Origin: a virus
Direction: 5' to 3' (one strand)
DNA: 22,166 nucleotides
Virus record (IMG/VR): IMGVR_UViG_3300030328_003676
Coordinates: 1-22,166 of that record
The translations under genes were made by a program, and so were the position numbers. Positions within the stretch are counted from its first letter, which is position 1. The number at the start of each line of letters is the position of its first letter. Under the pieces are notes generated by a model, which saw only the letters and a program-made list of their open reading frames with translations, did not search any database and was not told the origin of the DNA. Below, piece after piece: positions 17,047-22,166 of this stretch.

Positions 17047-17775
17047 ATGGCATTACCTAAATGGACAGATGACAGAACTCAAAGTCTTACAGACTTCGTG
17101 GGTTCAGAAAGCCCAATCTCTCAAGCAACAGTTGCCGCTGCAGCTGAGCATTTAGAAACTTCTACAAGAAGTGTCTCTAGCAAATTGAGAAAAATGGGAT
17201 TTGATGTAGAATTAGCCTCTTCAGTATCTAACAGAACTTTTTCTGACGATCAAGAAGCTACTTTATCACAATTCGTTACTGACAACAGTGGTCAGTACAC
17301 TTACGCAGACATTGCTAACTCTTTCGAGGGCGGGCATTTTTCTGCAAAATCAATACAAGGGAAAATCCTATCTATGGAACTTACTTCCCACGTAAAACCT
17401 GCTGAGAAACCAGAATCAGTTAGAACTTACTCTCCCGAAGAAGAAGCCACATTTGTGGAAATGGTTAACGACAGTGCATTTGTTGAAGAAATCGCAGACG
17501 CACTTGGCAAATCTGTTAATTCTATCAGAGGAAAAGCTCTCAGCTTATTAAGGTCTGGCGAAATAAACGCTATACCTAGACAAAAGGTTACTAAAGGCTC
17601 TAGTAAAGTCGACCCTTTGTCTGAATTAAACGGTGATATCGCCGACATGAATGTTGAAGATATTGCTGATGAAATCGGCAAAACTGTAAGAGGCGTAAAA
17701 ACTATGTTGACAAGACGTGGTCTAACTTGCGCAGATTACGACGGCGCTGCTAGAAAAGAAAAAGCTTCTAGCTAA
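17047..17775 (+). CDS. four-repeat Myb/HTH-like DNA-binding protein (242 aa)
   Basis: Four successive repeats of the small DNA-binding unit are visible. R1 is about 5-55 (PKWTDDRTQSLTDF to SSKLRKMGFDVE), R2 about 62-115 (RTFSDDQEATLSQF to SIQGKILSMEL), R3 about 125-180 (RTYSPEEEATFVEM to SVNSIRGKALSLL) and R4 about 190-235 (DIADEIGKTVRGVKTMLTRR). Single-unit relatives are at 676-987, 4438-4758, 7091-7270 and 13234-13641. The codons look somewhat less AT-biased than its neighbours, as in a highly expressed gene. A strong terminator follows. Genome coating, histone-like packing or regulation are possible; none is shown. Confidence 0.75.
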   Translation: MALPKWTDDRTQSLTDFVGSESPISQATVAAAAEHLETSTRSVSSKLRKMGFDVELASSVSNRTFSDDQEATLSQFVTDNSGQYTYADIANSFEGGHFSAKSIQGKILSMELTSHVKPAEKPESVRTYSPEEEATFVEMVNDSAFVEEIADALGKSVNSIRGKALSLLRSGEINAIPRQKVTKGSSKVDPLSELNGDIADMNVEDIADEIGKTVRGVKTMLTRRGLTCADYDGAARKEKASS

Positions 17776-17791
17776 ATTTCATTAATTTTGA

Positions 17792-17825
17792 GGGCGGGTG
17801 GCTTTAGAGTCGTCTGCCCTTTTTT
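17792..17825 (+). terminator. strong terminator between the repeat protein and the helicase
   Basis: GGGCGGGTGGC (17792-17802) pairs along all 11 positions, with some G-U, with GTCGTCTGCCC (17809-17819) around TTTAGA. Six T follow. No promoter is seen between it and the helicase at 17847, so downstream genes depend on readthrough or antitermination. Confidence 0.88.
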
Positions 17826-17846
17826 AACTTCGAGGAACGGGCAAAC

Positions 17847-19211
17847 ATGAATCTACCTTCAGCTTTACTGAAGCAAATAATTACGCAACAAGATTTTGAC
17901 ACTTGGGTTACCCTAAGGGAGAATTATTTGTCTAGTGATTATCAAGGAGTATATAAATTTATCGGAAGTCATGTAAAGAATTTTAACAGTTTACCTACTT
18001 TTGAGGATTTAAAACTGTCAATACGAGACCCCAAACTACAAGAAAAGATATTTGCAATAGAAGCTATTGACATAGATGTTGATGCTTGGATTTTGCTTGA
18101 ATATCTAAAGAATGAATATGCTCAATCAGAAATACTAGATGAATTAGATAAGTTTATAGAAAGTACTATAGCTATATCGAGAGCAGAAGAAAATGTTGAA
18201 GCTCTACAACAGATAGTATTAGGTATTGGAGAACGAGTAGATTTAAAGCCCCCCGAAGAAAATATGCAAACAATCAATTTGTTTGCGTCAGAACAAGAAC
18301 TCTCAAAGTATTTACCACTAGGATTAAACCAAGACTACGACCAGCAGTTGAGATTTACTCCCAAAGATTTAATACTTATAGGAGCCTTTAGAGGCGGAGG
18401 AAAAACTCTTACCTGTGTAAATATAGCAAATAATATGTATGAACAGGGACGAAGTGCCTTATACTTCTCTATAGAGATGGACGGAAGGCAGATTTTACAA
18501 AGAGCTTGTTCTTTAGGCGCTAATGTGCCTTTGGGCAAGATAATAAATAGACAGTTAACCCCCGCTGAATGGAATAGAGTAGCACAATGGTGGGCAAATA
18601 GATTTGAAGATGGAGTAGATATTCTACCTGAATTTTACGAGAGTAAAAACTTTGATGATTTCCATAAAGAACTATCAAAGAAAAAACTATTAGACCGTCA
18701 AATTGATGTAGTTTATGATAGTCAATTAACTTTAGCAACTATTAAAGCAGAACTTGAGAGTAAGTTAAGTTCGCAAGATGTTGGAGTTATAATAGTAGAT
18801 TATCTAAACCAAGTCAAAAGACATAATGCCCCTAGCCGCTCAGGACAATATGATTGGATGGAGCAAATCGAGTTAAGTAAGTCTCTGAAAGCCTTAGCTC
18901 AGGAGTATGAAACTCCAATTGTTTCAGCTTATCAAACAACGGAAGGTGGAGAAGTAAGAATGTCAAAAGGTATTTTAGATGCGTGTGACGCAGCTTTTGT
19001 ACTAGATACGCATGACCCTAATGAAAATGCGTGTATCACTTTTAAATGTACAAAAATGAGAAGTGGTAGTATGACAGATTTTACTAGTACAATGGATTGG
19101 GAAACTCTTAAGATAGGGCCTCAATCTGCAGCTCTACCCGAAGTTCAAAAGAAAATTAAAACAGAGATAGAAAAAGGAAGTACAAAAACTGGAGAAGATA
19201 TTTATGACTGA
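17847..19211 (+). CDS. DnaB-type replicative helicase (454 aa)
   Basis: A hexameric 5'-3' helicase that unwinds DNA at the fork and works with the primase at 19981. An N-terminal helical domain (about 1-130) precedes a RecA-like ATPase. This has Walker A GAFRGGGKT (179-187), a following FSIEMDGRQILQR segment typical of DnaB, and Walker B VIIVDYLNQV (about 314-323). A glutamine switch sits in SAYQTTEGG, with a late sensor or arginine-rich segment in KCTKMRSG. The length is normal for phage DnaB/gp41-type enzymes. The start follows the terminator at 17792-17825 by 21 nt, with GAGGAACGGG as a modest ribosome binding site. Confidence 0.92.
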   Translation: MNLPSALLKQIITQQDFDTWVTLRENYLSSDYQGVYKFIGSHVKNFNSLPTFEDLKLSIRDPKLQEKIFAIEAIDIDVDAWILLEYLKNEYAQSEILDELDKFIESTIAISRAEENVEALQQIVLGIGERVDLKPPEENMQTINLFASEQELSKYLPLGLNQDYDQQLRFTPKDLILIGAFRGGGKTLTCVNIANNMYEQGRSALYFSIEMDGRQILQRACSLGANVPLGKIINRQLTPAEWNRVAQWWANRFEDGVDILPEFYESKNFDDFHKELSKKKLLDRQIDVVYDSQLTLATIKAELESKLSSQDVGVIIVDYLNQVKRHNAPSRSGQYDWMEQIELSKSLKALAQEYETPIVSAYQTTEGGEVRMSKGILDACDAAFVLDTHDPNENACITFKCTKMRSGSMTDFTSTMDWETLKIGPQSAALPEVQKKIKTEIEKGSTKTGEDIYD

Positions 19212-19440
19212 ATACACAGACGTAGTAGAAAAATATAAACTTAAGCAAGATGCCGAAGCATGGGGTCGAGAGGTTAAGTATATGCACGCTAGTAGCGGAA
19301 TTATTGAAACTAAATTTAATAATGGAGATGTTAACTATCATGAAAATTGGGAAGGCGGTAGAAACTGGACAGTATACGCGGAAGAGCCTACGAACTTAAT
19401 TGATAGGTTTTTAAGATGGAGAGCAGACAATGGTAAGTGA
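19204..19440 (+). CDS. hypothetical protein (78 aa)
   Basis: A small soluble protein between helicase and the ParB-like gene, overlapping both. It is strand-rich with a repeated N-G-x-V-x-Y feel (IIETKFNNGDVNYHENWEGG) and ends in a basic helix (DRFLRWRADNGK). No family is recognised. GGAGAAG lies ahead of the ATG. Confidence 0.7.
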   Translation: MTEYTDVVEKYKLKQDAEAWGREVKYMHASSGIIETKFNNGDVNYHENWEGGRNWTVYAEEPTNLIDRFLRWRADNGK

Positions 19441-19984
19441 TAGAGTAGGTAGAACAGCTGCTAATTTAGTAGCGGTACCCCCTTTTGAAGTAAGAAAGGT
19501 AACGACTAACTTTATTCTAAAGCAAGAAACTGTGGATAGGAATATACATGGGGTGCCTCTTAATGAACCTTTAGTAGAAAGTCTACTAAAAGAAGGTATG
19601 AAAAACCCAATACTAACTATGGAAAGCTGGTATCCTTTAGCAGGTAGTCAAAGACTTCGAGCAGTAGTACATATTAAAGAAGAAATCGATCCAGATTTTA
19701 ATTTAAACATAATAGTTCATAGATTCTTAGCTGATTACCATAATGTATTTTACTTATGGTCAGACAAAGAATTTAGAAATAAAGCAATAGCTATCTGGTT
19801 CCAACTTCAAGAACTAGTATTTAAAAGCCTATACTATGAACATGAAGTTGACGGGCAAGGACGAAAGATGACTGAATACGAAGATTTAGGCGAAGAACTT
19901 AAATGGGAACATGATGGAACTGAAGACAGCATGGATAATAGCAGTAATAATAATAATAATGGCGACAATCCTAACATAATATGA
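19430..19984 (+). CDS. ParB/Srx-fold-like protein (184 aa)
   Basis: The segment LNEPLVESLLKEGMKNPILT followed by WYPLAGSQRLRAVV (to about residue 80) matches the ParB N-terminal pattern, where a G-x-x-R loop binds nucleotide. The C-terminal half is helical. The tail (DNSSNNNNNGDNPN) comes from a run of TAA/AAT triplets and is probably disordered. Phage ParB-fold proteins include nucleases, CTPases and regulators; which applies is unknown. GGAG precedes the ATG. It overlaps the primase gene by 4 nt (ATGA). Confidence 0.65.
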   Translation: MVSDRVGRTAANLVAVPPFEVRKVTTNFILKQETVDRNIHGVPLNEPLVESLLKEGMKNPILTMESWYPLAGSQRLRAVVHIKEEIDPDFNLNIIVHRFLADYHNVFYLWSDKEFRNKAIAIWFQLQELVFKSLYYEHEVDGQGRKMTEYEDLGEELKWEHDGTEDSMDNSSNNNNNGDNPNII

Positions 19985-20817
19985 AAGTAGAAGAATTACT
20001 ATTAGAAAAAGCAATCGATTATAAAGTTTCGGGCAGGGATTTTTTAACTAAATGTTTGAATCCTGACCATGAAGATACAAACCCTAGTATGAGAATTGAC
20101 AATACTACAGGGATTTTTCATTGCTTTTCATGTGGTTTTAAGGGAAGTGTCTTTAAACACTTTGGAGCACTTCCCAACTTTCTTGAAATAAAAAGACAGA
20201 GCTTAAGAGAAAAAATACAAGAGAAACGAGCTGGAAGTTCGGGATATAAGATGCCAAAAGGGTATTCTAATTATGTGGGTAATTGGAGAGGTATAAATCC
20301 AGAAACTTATAAAAACTTTGAGGCATTTACTCACCCTCACCCGCAGTTTAATGGTAGAGTAGTATTCCCTGTAACAAATATAATGGGAAAGATAGTAGCA
20401 TTTATAGGTAGACATATGACATATACAGCAACGCCCAGATATATGATTGCCCCTAGTAAAGCAACTTTACCTTTATATCCACCAGTGGTAGAACCTATAA
20501 AAGGTAGGATAATTCTTGTCGAAGGGATTTTTGATATGATAAATCTTTTCGACAAGGGTTTATCCAATGCGATATGTTGTTTTGGTACAAACAACGTAGA
20601 CGTAGATAAACTCTCTATTCTTAAATTACAAAATATAGTAGGAGTAGATATATTATTTGATGGAGATGACGCAGGAAAGAAAGCAGCTGAGCATGTAAAG
20701 CTTCTAGCTGAAAAAGCGGAACTTTCTCCTAGAATTGAATCACTACCAAATAATACAGACCCAGGCGATTTAAACAAACAACAAACAACAGAATTAAAAG
20801 GAAGATTATATGGCTAA
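19981..20817 (+). CDS. DnaG/T7-type primase (278 aa)
   Basis: The enzyme makes RNA primers for lagging-strand synthesis. A zinc-binding domain has C25, H30, C48 and C51 (KCLNPDH and FHCFSCGFKG), the CHC2 pattern. The TOPRIM core follows: the conserved Glu is E181 in RIILVEGIFD, and the DxD-like acidic set is in LFDGDDAGKKAAEH (D227, D229, D230). It is a stand-alone primase, while T7 gp4 fuses primase and helicase; here the helicase is separate at 17847. It overlaps the ParB-like gene and the polymerase gene, so translation is probably coupled. Confidence 0.92.
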   Translation: MKVEELLLEKAIDYKVSGRDFLTKCLNPDHEDTNPSMRIDNTTGIFHCFSCGFKGSVFKHFGALPNFLEIKRQSLREKIQEKRAGSSGYKMPKGYSNYVGNWRGINPETYKNFEAFTHPHPQFNGRVVFPVTNIMGKIVAFIGRHMTYTATPRYMIAPSKATLPLYPPVVEPIKGRIILVEGIFDMINLFDKGLSNAICCFGTNNVDVDKLSILKLQNIVGVDILFDGDDAGKKAAEHVKLLAEKAELSPRIESLPNNTDPGDLNKQQTTELKGRLYG

Positions 20818-22166
20818 CGTAGCAATAATAGAAGCAAAACCAAGTAGAACAAACTACGAACAAACATTTGAGAATGCATTTGAATTTGATAGATATGCAT
20901 TATGCTCAGACTCTAGTAAAAAGAAAGTATTGAAAGCAGACGTAGATATAGATATAGATATTGATGCATATGAATGGGTAATACTTATTGGGTCTGAAGC
21001 ACTAAAATCCTATACAAAATTAACAAAAATCACAGAATATAGTGGTAGATGTGTAGAAGATAAATTTTTACCCGCAATTAACCCATCTATGCTGGCTTTT
21101 AAACCCGAAGCTAAGCCTATGTGGGAAGAAAGTAAGAATAATATAATAAAATTTATTAGTGGAGAACTAAAAGTAGAAAAAGTAACCGAAGAAAATGCAA
21201 AAGGAATTGATACTGCTGAAGAGCTGTATAAATTCTTAGAGAAGGCTTTAAACCATGATAATCAATTTATAGGACTTGATTCAGAGACTACAGGATTATA
21301 CCCTAGAGATGGTTATATGATTGGTTTCAGTATGTCCTATGAAAAGAATAAAGGAGCTTATGTACTTACAGATATAATAGATGAAAAAGCAGAAAGAATG
21401 ATGCAAGAACTTTTTAATACAAAAGCAGTAGTATTTCATAATGCTAAATTTGACTTAGCATTTTTTGAGTATCATTTCAATTTTAAATTCCCCCACTTTG
21501 AGGACACTATGTTATTACATTACTGTATAAATGAAGTACCAGGAACACATGGATTAAAACAACTTGCAATGCAATATACTCCTTATGGAGACTATGAAAA
21601 ACCTCTAAATGATTGGATAGATGGATATAGAAAAGCTAATAGAATACTGAAAGACCAATTTACATGGGATATAGTTCCTTACGAAGTAATGAAGGACTAT
21701 GCTGCAATGGACGCAGTAGTAACACTATTGATTTTTGAAAAGTTATACCCACAAGTTAAGGGTAACCCAAAGCTTTGGAGAGTATATACAGATATATTAA
21801 AACCTGCTTGTAGATTTTTAACTGATGTACAAGATGCTGGAGTTCCTTTTGATAGGGATAGACTAGCAAAGGCCGCTGTGTTAATGCAAGAAGATATTGA
21901 TAATGCAGTAGCAGAATTATATAAGTTTGATGCTGTTGAAACTTTTGAAAGGATTGAGCAAAAGGAATTTAACCCTAATAGCACAGTACAATTACGAAAA
22001 TTATTATTTGATTATGCTGGACTACAACCGACAGGAAGAAAAACAGGTACTGGAGCGGATACAACTGATGCAGAAGCATTAAAAGAGTTAGCAGTAAAAA
22101 ATGATATACCAAAACATATTATTAGTATTAGACAAAAGTCAAAAATTAAAAATACTTATTTGGACA
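20810..22166 (+). CDS. polA: family A DNA polymerase, 5' part only (at least 452 aa)
   Basis: The frame is open to the window edge, so the palm and C-terminus are missing. The first 130 residues look like a UDG-fold remnant (WVILIGSEALKSYTKLTKIT and NPSMLAFKPEAKPMW). A DnaQ-like 3'-5' proofreading domain follows: Exo I D157 and E159 in GLDSETTGL, Exo II in FHNAKFDLAFF (D215), Exo III Y297-x3-D301 in YAAMDAVV. Next come helical parts typical of the start of the PolA core (GRKTGTGADTTDAEALKELA, about 410-430). The ATG at 20810 overlaps the primase end by 8 nt. This is the replicative polymerase of the phage. Confidence 0.93.
   Translation, partial: MANVAIIEAKPSRTNYEQTFENAFEFDRYALCSDSSKKKVLKADVDIDIDIDAYEWVILIGSEALKSYTKLTKITEYSGRCVEDKFLPAINPSMLAFKPEAKPMWEESKNNIIKFISGELKVEKVTEENAKGIDTAEELYKFLEKALNHDNQFIGLDSETTGLYPRDGYMIGFSMSYEKNKGAYVLTDIIDEKAERMMQELFNTKAVVFHNAKFDLAFFEYHFNFKFPHFEDTMLLHYCINEVPGTHGLKQLAMQYTPYGDYEKPLNDWIDGYRKANRILKDQFTWDIVPYEVMKDYAAMDAVVTLLIFEKLYPQVKGNPKLWRVYTDILKPACRFLTDVQDAGVPFDRDRLAKAAVLMQEDIDNAVAELYKFDAVETFERIEQKEFNPNSTVQLRKLLFDYAGLQPTGRKTGTGADTTDAEALKELAVKNDIPKHIISIRQKSKIKNTYLD

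Noticed and set aside
20337-20777. Leftward 146-codon frame over the primase gene
   Set aside because: The rightward frame has zinc-finger and TOPRIM motifs; the antisense product has no recognisable features.
1-22166. CRISPR arrays, insertion sequences, integrase or attachment sites
   Set aside because: No regularly spaced repeats, transposase or recombinase motifs, or duplicated tRNA ends were found on reading both strands.

Overview
The window looks like part of the genome of a lytic tailed phage, probably marine and infecting an AT-rich proteobacterium. The DNA is AT-rich and densely packed with small genes. Many start inside the stop codon of the gene before. The set of recognisable genes is typical of aquatic phages: a family A DNA polymerase, a DnaB-type helicase, a DnaG/TOPRIM primase, a two-gene NAD-dependent DNA ligase, a MazG-like pyrophosphohydrolase, a T4 DenV-type repair glycosylase, an Hsp20 chaperone, a T4-type lysozyme, ribosomal proteins bL33 and bS21, and a tRNA-Ala(TGC). 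No integrase, transposase, CRISPR array or rRNA was seen. The host assignment is inference.

Layout. Positions 1-400 are a GC-richer regulatory stretch with opposed promoters and dyads. A small DNA-binding protein gene follows (676-987). Next comes a roughly 985-nt unit with its own promoter and terminator but no gene on the transcribed strand (1131-2117). It holds many perfect helices and at least two H-type pseudoknots and is the best candidate here for a large ornate phage RNA. From 2175 to 6017 a rightward operon carries about 18 small genes, the tRNA and bL33, ending at a terminator at 6056-6076. Positions 6077-6579 are intergenic and structured. A short leftward operon (7270 to 6580) encodes a Myb-like DNA-binding protein, an unknown protein and bS21. 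Rightward transcription resumes at 7337. It covers small membrane proteins, an Hsp20 gene behind a long structured leader, lysozyme with another structured leader, a possible holin, MazG, DenV, a DUF3310-like protein and regulators. From 13.2 kb onward lies the replication block: PC4-like protein, ligase part 1, two intervening genes (one GIY-YIG-like), ligase part 2, a four-repeat DNA-binding protein, helicase, ParB-like protein, primase, and DNA polymerase, which runs off the right edge.

Expression signals. At least ten strong sigma70-type promoters are visible, nearly all with a 17-bp spacer. In eight of them the start codon lies 6 to 8 nt after the -10 box, so those mRNAs should be leaderless. 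A subset forms a repeated cassette of about 45 bp in which the upstream region (AAAAATAGTTCTTGAC) and part of the spacer (about GCACTT) are conserved as well as the -35 and -10 boxes.

Operation. The replication proteins would work together at the fork, with the split ligase sealing nicks. DenV, MazG and the PC4-like protein would support repair, nucleotide pool control and ssDNA handling. bL33, bS21 and tRNA-Ala suggest direct tuning of host ribosomes. A family of five small Myb/HTH-like proteins may coat or regulate phage DNA. All assignments come from reading the sequence without database searches.
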